Shown: in pieces, positions 51,216 to 63,939 of the stretch
How the letters are laid out: each line of letters begins with the position of its first letter
How positions within the stretch are numbered: position 1 is the first letter of the stretch
NCBI RefSeq assembly: GCF_031877795.1
Contig: NC_133958.1
Coordinates: forward strand, 2,852,001-2,916,000
Length of the DNA: 64,000 bases
Reading direction: 5' to 3'
Source: Strix aluco
Lineage: Eukaryota; Chordata; Aves; Strigiformes; Strigidae
Program-made: the position numbers and the translations under genes
The notes under the pieces: model-generated
Database searches by the model: none
Told to the model about the DNA's origin: nothing
What the model saw: only the letters and a program-made list of their open reading frames with translations

Positions 51216-54200
51216 GCCACTCGTGCTACAAAACTCTTTAAATTTAGTTTTGGAAGAAGTTATATTGTAAATGAAGATAAAGCGTTGCTCACGTGGGAAC
51301 ACAACAGATACAAAACTCTTTCTTTCATATCATCTGTCGTAACATCTGATTCCGCTCTTGGCTTTGGGTGCTCGCTCCCGGTTACGCCCCGTGACAGCCC
51401 GGTCTGGTGCAGTCAGGGGAGCTCAGAGGTGGGACACAGAACGCCAAGATGTAGATGATGCATGTGTCTGTTCACAGCATTTTCCGAATAATTCCTATTT
51501 TAATTTCTAAAAACATCACTACCTAATACTTACTTGAAGGATTAAAACTTTTGGCAGTAGGAAAAACATAAATCAACAAGAAAAGGAACTCGAGAGTCAC
51601 TGGTGTACACGTGATGGACGTTTTGGTTTTAGGCCATGTGTGGCACCAAGTAGGATTGTCTTCTGCTCTAATGCCTTACAGTAAGTGACCACACTTCTAT
51701 CCAGCGTTGCAGATAGTTAATTAAGTCAGCGAACGAATCTGTGCTTTGAAGAAAGCCCTGACTTGTTTACGCAATGAGCTTACTGCCCTACAAGCACTGT
51801 AAGCGTTCAGCGCGTGTTCTGGGCTAACGGGCTGGATTAGTTGGCTGGTGTTGACTTCTGAAGTCCACACCTCTGTAGATCTTCACTCTAAATATAATAA
51901 ACATCGCATTTTAGCAGCCACACACTTCAAACAAAGGTTCTATTACAAGCAAAATTTACATAAATCCTCAGCTGCAGGAGGAAGACAAAAGATTTAGCGG
52001 TGGAAATTTAAGAATGCAAATCTTCTCTTTCGCAGTCGAATTGACACTGGAGAGGTTAACAGCCCAACAGCCCTGCTGCAGCATAACAACGCCCCTCAAA
52101 ACAAGTTGGACTAACTTGAGTTTACCTGAAGTTCAGTGAAATTCTGGCCTGCATTAATGTTTCTCAACATTGCCCGTCCGCTTTTCCTTTGACATTCAAC
52201 AGCAGCGTTCAGATAAACCCTCAGTCATTCCAACACGCAGATACATGTATCCACATTCCAATGCAGGTGTTTTGTCTTTTTGATTTAACACTGCACTGAA
52301 TTTTACCAGCAGCGTTGCTCACTTATGTCAGAAATACTGGGAGGTAAATTAGCTAACATTCTATAAATTTCTGATTATTATTACACAAGAAAGTTCTATT
52401 TAAAAATGTCAGTGGTAAGAATTCAGCTTGAACTGCTTCTCACAGGTCCAAACCTAGATTTTTACCAAAACATCAATAAAAATCCTTATTCTGGAGCTTG
52501 GAAAGTATATCAGTAAAGATGTAACCTTACAATATAGCCACCAAATCTATGGAGCTTTAAAGAATATTGGATTGGGCCCTAAGTGAACATCAAGTGGCCT
52601 TATTTCTAAAATACTTTTCTCTCTCTCCCACCTCTCACAGAATGTTAAACATGCTCACACACTCTTAATCTCTTGGGCTGCCTCCTAACAGGACACTTCA
52701 GACAACCCAAAATCCGGTCCTGGTATGGACTCCAAGGTATGGCACCTCTCTGTCAAGCAATGCCAAGGGTTGAACACAATACCAAGTTCTTCATGCTGAC
52801 TACAACTCCTGCTTAAGTATTTTCTGCTGTGCTCACAGCAACAGACTTACTGCAGTGAAGACTAGTTGAGGGTCAGACAGAGATTAACTCTCTGTCTCAC
52901 TCAGAACCACTTGCAGTTCAGCAAGATCTAATCACCAGCAGTCCCAGGTTGAAATAATTTCCCAGCAAACTGTTAAATTGAATTTTGGAAACACAGGTTT
53001 TCAGAACAGATCTATTTCATGTTGGAAACAGTATGAGGTTTTTCTTTATGCTCAATTTTGAAGAAAGATCTCCCACCATTCATTATCCTGCAGAGAAGGA
53101 AATTCTTTACTGAGAAACATGAATAGCCGTGGACATCTAAGTGACACACTACCAGAATTATCAACAAGCGGATGGAAATGCAACATAAGGACGGATTGAC
53201 AATCCCCACACAGTTTCTGGGGGGAAGTCCATGGTGGGATGGAGTGCACTTTATTTTTTTCCCTGAATGGAGAATGGTGTAAGGGCCCAAACTGTCACAG
53301 GATCCTCAGACAAGTAACTGCTTTGGCAAGGACCTAAAACCTGGAGCCTGGCAATCGAAGTGATGTACTTTCTGAGAACCAGACTGTTTCAGCTGTCTCA
53401 GTCTGGGTAGCTGGGCTTTACACATTCACTGTTTAGACACTGCAGTTTATATGTCTTCAATTCTGCTGCTTCTGTTTTCAAAGAGAAAGAACACTTTGTT
53501 TCTAAAACTAAAGACGTGCTCCATTCATCCTGATGGAAAATGCGATAGGACAACCACCACTGTCTTGCAGCAGACACATTTTCCTTCTAAAAACCAGAAC
53601 ATGAATATTCTTGGGCAGTTGAACATTATCTGATTTCACATTCGCTGGTACTCTATAATCCAGGTAAACTGATTTGTGGGTAAATCCTTGACTAGTTAAT
53701 GATTACGTGATAAAATTACACGCAACTTTAGAAGTTGTCCGTATGTAGTAGAAACTCAGAGTTACAGAATATGGAAGCTATGTTTTCTCATTAGTGCTAA
53801 TATTTAGTCTCAGAACACCATGACTTCATTGCTGAATTAGCATCATAGCTGTTGATAAATCAAATTCAGAGTTCATTTTAAAGCCTATCATAATTTAGAG
53901 TAAAAATAACAAGATATACTATCATAGCTTTACGATTAGTGAAGCGCACAGCTTCACCTTAGAGATAGATTGATTAGGCACATTAGGCAGATATAGCTCG
54001 TATAAACAATTTCAGTGGATTTCACGCTGCTGAAAAATCACAGTTAACAACCCTGGAACATCCCCTTGGAGTCAGCTCAGAAAAACATTCCTGTTCAGGA
54101 AAATGCACAATCACACACTTCCTATTAAACCCATTAAAAGGGGCAAATGCAGACACTGAGTTAGTTCTGAAATACAAATGGGTACGTGTTTTCTTCTGTT

Positions 54201-56259
54201 TCCAACTGGAACAAACACAAAAGTGCCTGGCTGGTTTTTAAAATAAGCTTTTTGTTCTGAAATTCATGTTTCCTAAGGTAATTCTCATACTGACACAAAA
54301 GTCAAAATCTCGTTTATTAAAAAATTCAGCACTCAGATGTCCGAGTGATCTGTTAGGAGGTGGTGTGAGGTTTTTATGAGTACTGGTTGTACTGAGGTTG
54401 TCTGTGTGACATCTGAGCATTTCAGGAAAATTGTCAACTTGATTTTTATGTGAAGGTCTTCAAAATCTTCAATTAGCCCAGGATTTCTTAGAGTTACAGA
54501 TCCCACTGGGAACTTTGCCTGAGGTTGGTGAACCTACACTGGGCATGAAGCGTTGAGCAAGAATCTTCTGGTAGCTTGAATTGTCGGCGCAACTCCCACA
54601 ATCGATTTCCTGCAATTTCAAGTCCAATTTCCTTCCCACTCCAGACAGAACATTCTTTGCCCCCTCTATTTCCCACCAAATCAGATTAATGTCCACTGGG
54701 AGAGAAGACAGACAAGAAGGAAGCCTCAGTCTGTAGCTAAGGGTCCCACGCTACATGGTAGTGAGCTCACTGCTCTGAAATCATTAACGTCGTGATGAGA
54801 TCCACCAACTCTGTAGCTACCAGTTTTCTCCAAGAAACTGAGGACATACTGCTAAACATCCACAGAGGATTGGTGTTCCACTGGGATGTGTAATATTGTC
54901 AGTTCCTAATCTCTTGCACGCTTGTACATATACATACAAGCTTGCATATATGTTCTTAAGTCAAAGTGCTGTACAAAGTAAGCTTGTCTTGTAAATAAAG
55001 CACAGTATCTCCTTGGATTCACTTCTTTGCACTCTTTTTTTCCATGTCTATGCTTATGTCCACCCTACAAACGGATCTTATGAGCATCCTGCATCCAATT
55101 AGACTTGGATCCTACCAGTCCAGCTGCATCGGGGCCTCATGCTGGGTCCTGCCAGGCCCAGAGCTTCAGGTGTTGAACACGCTTCTGACCAAAGCGCCCA
55201 GCGCATTTACCAGACTGCAAAAACGAGGCAAAATGAGCAGTGAGCAGCCAGGACAAACCCTGCCCTCCTGAGCAGATCTGAGGATTAAATCAAGGTCTTA
55301 AAAAACCAAGCCTGAAATCTTCTGAAGGCTGTAGGGGTTGGGCACCAGATGGTTTCTTCAACACCTGGAAATAAAAGGTTGTGGTTGGCAGGTCTTAGAC
55401 CATGTTCTAGTAAAAAAAAGTTGGTATCAGTGGAAATTTGGAGCCTAAATACTATGAATGACTGACAGATGGGTCATTAATCTTACTCAATTTTTGTATT
55501 TCTGGCTGGGAAAATGGGATCCCAACGTTGACAGGGGCTGTCAGAAGAGAGGTCTTCGTTCGAAAAATGTAGAGAAACAACAGACAGAGGACACAGGGCA
55601 GAAGACAGTGCAGCCATCAGCTACTTTTGCATGTCCTATTCAAGGTCTGTTTATAGTTCATAAAAAGTTAACTGAGAATTAATAACTACAGGAATTAAAT
55701 AAACATCATTGTATTAGATATGACAAGCATTTTAACTAATACATTAGATGTCATGTTAATAAGCAACTTAGGGATATATGGGACTATATAATACTCTACA
55801 AAATTGATTGATTTGATATAAAACAAAGTTAATTAAAATATATCTATTAATTTCTTACGTGGCATTAAAATATTCACCAACTTTTAAAACCATCTATAAG
55901 CTATACAGGGTATACCATAAAGACAGAATTTTATGATTTATTCAGTCATCCCTCCAGAGTGTATTTCATGTTTTAAACCCCTATATAACATCACCCTGTC
56001 AGTTCCACTGACACTGTGAACTGGATTTTAAGCTTCCCTTTCCTTCCCTACAGATAACTTCCTAATCCTTCTATCCAATCACACAAACGCCTTTGCCTTT
56101 ACAACCAAACCTCTCGATGGACTGTTTAACTAAGTGTGCTTTTCTAGAGATCAGGAGAAAAATCATGCACACCCCACTGCTCCCTCTATGGGCAGATTTG
56201 ATCTTTCAATCAGTAAATGAAAAGGTTTCCCTAAAGGAAACTCCCAGAAAGAAGAAAGT
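51216..56259. other. Presumed intron, no exon seen
   Basis: A minus-strand open stretch at 54,469-54,696 was examined as a possible exon and not accepted. AT-rich non-repetitive sequence lies at about 55,680-55,870. Confidence 0.5.
53939..53957. repeat. Perfect 7-base inverted repeat
   Basis: GTGAAGC and GCTTCAC flank a 5-base GCACA loop. Possible protein-binding dyad or chance. Confidence 0.6.
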
Positions 56260-56520
56260 CTTCTAAGCCTTGTTATTGTTCCTTGGGCAAAATATTTCTT
56301 TTAAATTGCTTTATCTGCTTTTTAAGGAGTATCTGGCTCCTGACAAAAAGGTCCACTGATGAAAAACTTGAAGTGAGATTCACAGTAACCTTCGATTTTC
56401 CGCCGTGCAAGGCCGATAAAATAAACAAACTATCTAGATATTCTAATTGGAAAGCCATTAATATTGCTTTCAGAGCTATTAGGATAATTTCCTATAGAAT
56501 TCAATAGAAATAGAAGCATG
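56260..56520. promoter_or_regulatory. Candidate conserved non-coding block in the presumed intron
   Basis: About 260 bases of non-repetitive AT-rich sequence containing CpG-bearing words (TTCGATTTTCCGCCGTGCAAG) next to GATAAAATAAACAAAC and TCTAATTGG. Both strands are open for about 60-75 codons here, but neither frame has splice sites or domain features, so I read it as non-coding. Confidence 0.2.
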
Positions 56521-56794
56521 GTGGTTCAAAACAATTTTTACATTGCTTAGGGACAGAAGATTAGTTTTTCAAAAGCGATGCAACACGTTGGAGCAGTTAC
56601 CCATCTACAGGCAAACAGCTCCCTATGGTGCCTCTCCACATCTCTGGGTGCCTAAATACACATACCTGCAAAGATGTAGTCTCTTTTAAGGCAGCTCAGC
56701 TTTCATTTAGAGACTTTAAAAAGCTGTATTCTCACGAGGAACTTCTGCTCCCTATGCATTGCATTAAGAGCTGGAACGCGCAGATCATTTGTGC

Positions 56795-56975
56795 TTAACG
56801 TATCAGGACCAGACAAAGGTCCATCTAGCCAAGTCTCCAAGGGATCAAGAAGAAAGAGCAGAGCACAGGTCAACAATCTGGTAATAACTTCCAGAGAGCA
56901 TTCTCCTGACCTCCAACACCCCCAGCTTCAGTTAGCTTTCTAAATTGCTGGTATTTCAGGCCCAAAATGCTATGG
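56795..56975 (-). mobile_element. Ancient CR1-type LINE fossil (3' part)
   Basis: The plus strand has ATCAGGACCAGACAAAGGTC followed by CATCTAGCC. This is close to the GGTCAGACCAAAGGTCCATCTAGCC word near the 3' end of old amniote CR1 copies, seen from the minus orientation. AACTTCCAGAGAGCATTCTCCTGACCTCC with CAGTTAGC further right fits the region that follows. No tail repeat is preserved. Confidence 0.65.
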
Positions 56976-57972
56976 AGCTGGACCATCCAATGTATTTAAG
57001 AGCCTGAAGCATCCTCACAGGCCCTAGGTCCAGTGCAGCATTTGGGAAACAGAGCACATTGCGTCTGTCAAAAAAGAATTATGAGAATAAGGGAAAAGGT
57101 AGAGTTGTTTTTCCATGCAGTGATCAGAAAGATGGCAACCTGCTCCATCCATTACTCACAATAAATAAGTACAGTATTTAATATGAACATCTGATAACAT
57201 TGCTGCCACAGTGACAAATGAAGGCGCTGGAATATGAGTGAAATAAGTCTTTGTCTTATATTAAAATACTGCCTTTTCATTAGATCTGCCTGGAATTTAT
57301 AGTGCGCAGAAGAGCTATCCAGAAATTGATGGCTTCTTTAAAGACTTTTAAATACTATTTAAAGTTGTACATGGATTCTGTACATCAAGAGACCAAAAAT
57401 GTACTTCATAAAGCTGGAGAAACGTGACTCAAATTGCACAATATTTTGTCCTCAAGACATGAGTAAGTATAAACAAGGCAACATGATGGCTTATGATTAA
57501 AACCCACACCCGTGCTAGAAGAAAGGGATCGTGGGTGCCTTATACTGATAAAAGAAATGGAAGATTTCTCTTCCATGTTATCTAGCTATACTATACCCAA
57601 AAGGTTTTGACTGGAGTCAGATAACAGTCAACCCATCTTTGATTTAAAAAAACGTTCAGAGCCACATTTATAATTGGCACTAATTCCATTTAATACATCA
57701 ATATTAATTATACAGATAGTATCCAGTCCCTGCATCACCAACGAGCTATAACGACAAAGTCCTTCTCCTCTGTCATCACTTAAAATTCAATGCTCAACGC
57801 TATGGCATTGACCTAAGAGAGCAGATCATCTGTTTTATTTTTCAGTCATCTCAAGAGGATCTGAAGGGGTCCTTCTTTACAGAAAATGGCTGCCAAAGAA
57901 AAGAATATCTGGCAAAAAAAATAAAGAAAAAAGATGCTCATGCTACTGTTGTTCCACTTTATCTGGGGATCG

Positions 57973-57993
57973 GATGGTCTATATCAGACCATC
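57973..57993. repeat. Perfect 8-base inverted repeat
   Basis: GATGGTCT and AGACCATC flank ATATC. The centre TATAT is itself symmetric apart from one base. It may be a remnant of a palindromic repeat. Confidence 0.6.
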
Positions 57994-58364
57994 AACATCC
58001 AGAGCTGTTGATCAGGAATGTCCTAAACTAAAAGAAGAGAAAAGCAAGCAAAGCATCACGACTGTAAACTGAGCACAAGTTCAAGAAATTATTCATTTCT
58101 CCTGAGAAAACAGTGAGATAAATTCACTCCAGTGGGAGAGAAGAAAGAAACCGTTGGCACTACAGACCTTCTTGGACACGGGAGGGAGCTCCTATTATAC
58201 TGAATATCTCAGCAGGATTCTACTCACGAGAAATTACACGATTTTAATTGCCTCCACTGCCTCCTAGCAGAGGTATCAGTGTGTACGGTGGCACAAACAT
58301 ACTGGCAAGAACATTAATCCAGGAGCAGAAGAGCATCATCTTCTCCTGATGCGTGTGTGTCACT

Positions 58365-58405
58365 TCCATTAGCACTGATGGGAGCAGCGTGCCTACGCTG
58401 AGAAG
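58365..58405. repeat. Ancient amniote repeat unit (TCAATGGGAGC type)
   Basis: CCATTAGCACTGATGGGAGC, then AGCGTGCCTACGCTGAG fits the CATTGAAGTCAATGGGAGCTGCGGGTGCTCAGC word. Short and diverged. Confidence 0.35.
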
Positions 58406-60881
58406 AAACTGCAACCCCCCAGTTTCCAAAAGGTACTGATATATGACTCATATTGGGGTGAGGATTTATATAATCACCATCTTCACTGAAAAGTTAAGGA
58501 ACAGTCTCTGCATCTTGCAGCACTATAAGTTAAGGCAGAGTAGGGCAGAGCTAGAGGGAAATTACTACTTTAGGTTGAGGGCAAGAAGATAATTTAAGGG
58601 ATGAGGATGAAGAATTGGCAGGAGGTGCCCAGGTGTGGGCGACAGGTTGCCAGGGGCGAAGGCTGGAGGACCTTGGAGGGCTCCTTGGAGGCCGTGGCTG
58701 TAAGTCAGCAGGGAGGGTGGAGTGGCTGGAGCGTGCCCAGACCCCGGGCCTGGCTTAGGAGTGCTGAGCAACAAACGCTCAGCTCCTCCCAGCTCCTCTG
58801 CCAGACCCACTGACCACACAAACCGTGACGGGAGAGCAAGTTCAACTCCTTAACCAGCGGCCAAGGGGAGATGCTGCTCAGCCCATGAGCTCCAAGGAGA
58901 ATCCATCTACTGAACCTCAGAGGCCACCAGTCTGCCTTGCTATAAATATATGACTAGTAGGTATAGCTATGTAGTTCACCCTCCACCCACCTGTGTCAAA
59001 ACAAGACACTATAGGGTAATACAAGGACTTTAATTAAGCTCATAAAAAGCCTTCAGACCCTCGGATGTGAATTGCTGCAACAACTCACTGCGTTCCTAAA
59101 GCCTCTCTTTCCTGTGACAGGGCAACCATATTCTGCCATTGCTCATCTACGGGCGCGTGACACGCGAAGGAGGGATGCCACAGCAGCATCGCTCCTGCTT
59201 TCCCCACAGACTCCTGAAATGGCAAACAGGGAGAAGAGAAAAGGCAGGGCAGGGACTCGCACAGTACGCAGTATTAGAAAATTAATAACAAACATGGGTT
59301 CATGCTTCAGTCACGTTCTATAGAATCTTTGTATATCAGAGACCAAGCAAGCAGAAAATTAATGCAAGACTGTCCAGCATTGCAGGCAAGGACATTTCAC
59401 AATGATAGCATTATTTTTTAATACTCTACAGAAAACAAATGACTTTTTCATTCCTCTGGGCAAGTTTTATAATATGCAGGGAAATCATCAGTAAAGACAT
59501 ACTCAGAATCCCTGAGAAAACAGGAAGAAAGATGGGTTAGAAAATATTCTTGGCTTAGCAATCTTTGCTGCTACAAAACCAAGTGGATCAATTCAATTAC
59601 TCCATGAAAGCAAAACCAATGGAAATAATTATTGAGCCACTGTAGTTTAGTGACACTCTTAAAGCAAAAAGAAATGTCTGGATGACAAAAAAACCAAATA
59701 ACCCCAAACAAACCACTGTGTAACGTGAGAGGAGAGTGCAGCAACTACATGGAAAAAGCACCGAAACACCAGAAACTAAGATTTAGTGGTCAACCCGCTG
59801 AGAATTGGCACAGAAACTACATAGTCAAGATGATTAAGAAGTAGAGGAAAGGACAGATGCTCCAAGCTGTTTTTTCTCTGTGGAGATGGAGTCTTCTTAA
59901 CTTTGTCCCATTTCTAAGCACTGACAGAGAGCTGCTCCAGACATGGGTTCAGGACGGAGCTGTGGGACTGCTCTGTGTCAAGATCACCACCCTCCCCTTC
60001 GAAACAGCTGTCACCTGGCAAGAGCCAAAGCTGTGATTACTGGCAAACTGGTCACGATGTGTAAATCTGACCGGAAGTCTGAGAGTAGCTCTGAAAAACA
60101 AAAAGTGTTCAGATACATTCAGACACACAGAAATAAAGCGCCTTGCCTGTACAGCTGAGCACTATTGGATCTAGCCAGGAGAGGGCTGTAGAGTACATGG
60201 ACTTTGGTGCCTGCTAGCTTACAGACTCTGGCATTTCAGGAAAGCCAAACAAAGCGGTCTCGTACCTGCTCTGACGCAATGAACATTAATAAGCAAAAAT
60301 AGTTGTTGCCCACTTGGACCGTTTCTGTGCTCGAGCACAGCAGCAGCGATGGAGCGTAAATGAAAAGAACCAGGTTTAAAGAAGCCTGCTGGAAAATAAA
60401 ATCTGCTCTGTGAGCTAGATTTTGAAAACCAAAGGAGCTGCTGTTAGAAGTATCTGCAGCTCACGTCAACAAGAGACAACATGCTTGAACAACCTCTCAA
60501 CCAGCCAAGCACGAGCCAAATGGTTTCCAGCTACTCTGATATTTTTTAAACTTGTTCCGTTTGGGAAAGGTAACTCCAGTGTGTCAGAAGGGATCAGTAA
60601 AAAGGTAACTCAGCTTTTTCAGAGTGCAGTGTTACTTTGGTGCATTACTGGTGTGGTGGAACGTGGGGCTGTAACCGTTCACAACCTCCTCTGTGGGGTC
60701 TTTCCCTCTGGTGAGTCTACAGGGGTTGCAGCCAGCTAGAACCAATGCTCAGCCTAGTTCATCTGTAAGATGCAGGCGATATCATGACCTGATCCCTAAC
60801 TACACAAGGGTGAAACAGACTGGGAGAAGAAATATAGAGAGATAAATAAGTCTCTCATCATCCAAAATCTGTTGTTTATTT

Positions 60882-61020
60882 GCAGTGCCTAGAGGCCTTG
60901 ACAAAAACTGAAACTGCACTGTGGTAACCAATGCTCATGTGTTTAGTAAGAGTCCTTGCCCTGAAGAGCTTGTACTCCAGACAGGCGTGACAGATGAAGG
61001 GTGGGAGAAAGGAAAACAGC
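60882..61020 (-). mobile_element. MIR-like tRNA-SINE fossil, 3' half
   Basis: GCAGTGCCTAGAGGCCTTGA begins the reversed 3' end. CTCATGTGTTTAGTAAGAGT, CCTTGCCCTGAAGAGCTTGTA, CTCCAGACAGGCGTGACAGA and TGAAGGGTGGGAGAAAGG follow in the order of the sauropsid MIR-like SINE. This is a very clear match to the family as I remember it. Confidence 0.8.
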
Positions 61021-62854
61021 AAACAAGAAAAAGATCTCTAAACTGATGCACAGATTGAGGGACAGATTTTTCCACGAGCTAAATACATGAATACATATCT
61101 TTTATCCCTAAATGACTTCCCTTATCATGTGGCCACGGTGACTGTGTATGTGTTTGTAAGCGATACAGCCCAGCATGAGCAAATCTGCAAAGCACAAGAG
61201 TTGGTGTTGAGTACACAGTGCCCACAACATACACATTTTGGGGGATTAACATCAAACTAAGCTCCAGTCTGGTCCCATAAACTCTCAGAGCTGATCCAGC
61301 TTACCTTCATCTCCAGTGGATTCAAGCTCTGTTCTCTATGACTGCTCTGGCATGTTAACTGAAGCACATTAAGTGGGGACAGTCTCAAGACCCACATGAA
61401 AAGCACGATCCTCATCTGAACTAAACCACCAATGTAAACGCATCCTTTGGGAGCCAGGGATGCGATTCAGCTCCTGAGACAGCACTACACAGCTCAGCCC
61501 TCCCAGTTTAACGGTATTTTGACTTTGACACCAGAGTTTAAGGGGATGCTACCAGGAGTTCGCCTGCTACTCTTAAAAGAGTCCCCTTTACTTTCTCACA
61601 GTTAATCCAAGACCAACAAAGCCTTCACAGAACTGAGGACTTGTGAAGATGGATGCTTAAGCAGGTCATGCTGGGCTTCTTTCTAGAGGCAGCACACAGG
61701 GATCTCGCTGCATCCCAGGACACGAGGAGAACAGCTCTTTGGCAGAGCTCCTCTGAATTGGATTTGCAGCCCCCCAAACTGGCTCGGTGCTGAAGATAAG
61801 CTGCGCAAACCAGAGTCTTGCCTGTGTCTCTGGCGGTGTGCTGTGGCTGCCATCACCCTGAGGGCTGTCCAGACCCTTCTGCTCCTTTCCTGTCTCTTTA
61901 CTCCAAACTAAAAAGAGAACAAAGGTGACATTGTGACTCCAGGCCACAGCCTGTGCACTTCTCTGGTGAAGAGACAGAAAAAGGAAGGTTGAAAAAAAAT
62001 GATCCCACAGTAATTGCAGCAGGAAACATAAAAGATTGTGGAAAAGACATTGGATTTCTACTGCACTAAGGCTTCTCTCTCAAGAACAGAGCACACTCTA
62101 CATTGAGGGTTTTCGCTGCCATCAGTGAGCAGCGTGAAAACCTTGAATAAGCAGAAGGGGTCAGATCAAATGTGTACTGCTCACAGGGTCTCTGGAAAGC
62201 AAAGCAAATCAAAATATCTCTGAGAATGTTTTCATTCTCACCAGGGGGACTGGACAGGCTTCCGAAATACAGAGCACAATGTTTAAAGATACAGTCTTTA
62301 TCTTTTGTCTGCCCCAAAACAAGGATGGAGCAAATGAGGGACAGCGATAGGTGTATGAAGATGAATGTGGAATATGAGAAAGGCAATTTATCTCAATGGT
62401 CTGAGCTCTGCAAAAAAGACCGTAGAGCACTGGCCATTCCTCCGCATCCTTTAACATTATACATAATAGTATTTTTCAGTCACTAACAGAATGGGTTCAA
62501 GAGATTACTGGGTATTTCAGGAGCCAAATGACCACCCATCCTCTTCACACTGGTGGAACACTTTATGTTTGGCAATCAGAAATAATTCAGACTCGCACGA
62601 AATGAGATCTACTGCATACGTATCTTCCACAAAGTAAAACATGGATAATAATACTAATAAGCCACGACTCAGCAAGCGTCCTGCAGTCCCATCAGGTCTT
62701 TGCAAAATTTTACAGTGTGTTTTCAGCCTGTCACATTCGTAAGTCAAATCATGGTAGCAACATGAACAAACATCAGTTGTTTGCCCTTGTGCTGCACCTT
62801 TCATCCAAGGACTCCGCAATCATTATTCAGATAAGTCTGGTGTTGCTGCTTTGA
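61021..62854. other. Presumed intron, no exon seen
   Basis: Lies between two MIR-like fossils. Overlapping open frames on both strands near 62,066-62,486 have no domain and are taken as chance. Confidence 0.5.
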
Positions 62855-62940
62855 GATGAGCGGATATCATTACCCTCACTTTATAGATAAATAAACAGAG
62901 GTCAAAGAACTCCCCCAAGGCAATCCAGAGAGTTAAATAC
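62855..62940 (-). mobile_element. MIR-like SINE fossil, core (left copy)
   Basis: ATATCATTACCCTCACTTTA, TAGATAAATAAACAGAGGTCAAAGAAC, TCCCCCAAGGCAATCCAGAG matches the reversed MIR core (TTATTATCCCCATTTTACAGATGAGGAAACTGAGG, ACTTGCCCAAGGTCACACAG). Confidence 0.7.
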
Positions 62941-62962
62941 CTACATCAGAGGGTTTAACAAA

Positions 62963-63055
62963 GACTGATATCATTATTCCTACCAAAAAGACAAGGGAAC
63001 AGAAACAAGAGTTGAAGTTGTTAGCCTAACATCAGATAACTGGCTCTGGATCTTT
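62963..63055 (-). mobile_element. Probable second MIR-like core, tandem with the left copy
   Basis: The 10-mer GATATCATTA recurs exactly 104 bases after its first appearance (62,863 and 62,967). It is followed by CCAAAAAGACAAGGGAACAG and AGTTGAAGTTGTTAGCCTAACATCAGATAACTGGC, which aligns loosely with the same MIR core region. It could be a second insertion or an old duplication. Confidence 0.45.
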
Positions 63056-63939
63056 GGTCTCTAAGAAAACCCAACCTGAGAGTTGCCTCCCAATTTAACA
63101 ACTAGTATCAGATCTATCTAGAAAGAGCCATAAAAATTTATTGCACCTTAATGCGCCGCTGTGCTTGCTTATTGCTATATTCTTCAAACAAAGCGAGTGT
63201 TGGGTTTCCTACATCAATTAAATATTTAGATGGAGTTTCTGGCCATTGCTTCTCACTGTTTTCTGGCACTGCTGACCTGCTGCCTCACTTCTGCGAGCAC
63301 ATTCCTTCCAGCCTCTTTCTGCTCCGCTGCACTTGCCTGTGGCCTTTGCTGAGAAGGAAGGTTCATGACAGCGCGACTCGTACGACCCAGCCCGTGGACG
63401 AGCTCCGACCCCTGACAGCTCCGGCTGTTTTCTCAGCTGTCTGTGCCGGTTGTCAGGACCCAGCAGCAGGAGAACCAGCCTTGCTGCTCACCCAGCATAT
63501 TTGATAGAGATGTTACGAAGTTCCTGAATAATTCTTTCATATATTTAATATTTGCGTATTTCTCTAATCCATGAATTTTTTACTGGACTTTTGGCTAGAG
63601 CTAATGTTAATTTAATACTTAGATACATGGCTCTATTGTGTGACACGGTCCAAATACAGCTAATCGTAAGGGCCACACTGACAAAAGTCACACTAAAAGG
63701 GGCTTTAGAAGTTGCAGAATCTTAAAACCTGGCCCCAGTGTTGCAGATCAAGGGCCATTAAATCAATTAGAGATGGTCTTCCATTTCAGAGAAGTGAAAC
63801 TATTACATTGTTTCTGCAGCCCAATACGTAGCCTTTTATTTCCTCTCCATCAAAATCAACTGGCCTCATCCTTTACCAAATCAACAGGACTTTCCTACGA
63901 GGCGCTGTTAGTGTTGTGGTGATCAACTCTTCCTTAACT
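63056..63939. other. Presumed intron, no exon seen
   Basis: A GC-rich patch at about 63,340-63,480 sits in an open frame of 117 codons on the plus strand without domain features. Nothing else is recognised. Confidence 0.5.

Larger units (their letters stand above)
56976..60881. other. Presumed intron, no exon seen
   Basis: It holds one inverted repeat, one old repeat unit and a G-rich patch near 58,590-58,750 with GGAGG and TGGAGGG words. No protein-like exon is recognised. Confidence 0.5.

Noticed and set aside
54469..54696. Minus-strand stretch tested as an upstream exon of the terminal-exon gene
   Set aside because: Two overlapping frames are open, no good acceptor and donor pair brackets it, and the peptide shows no receptor or domain features.
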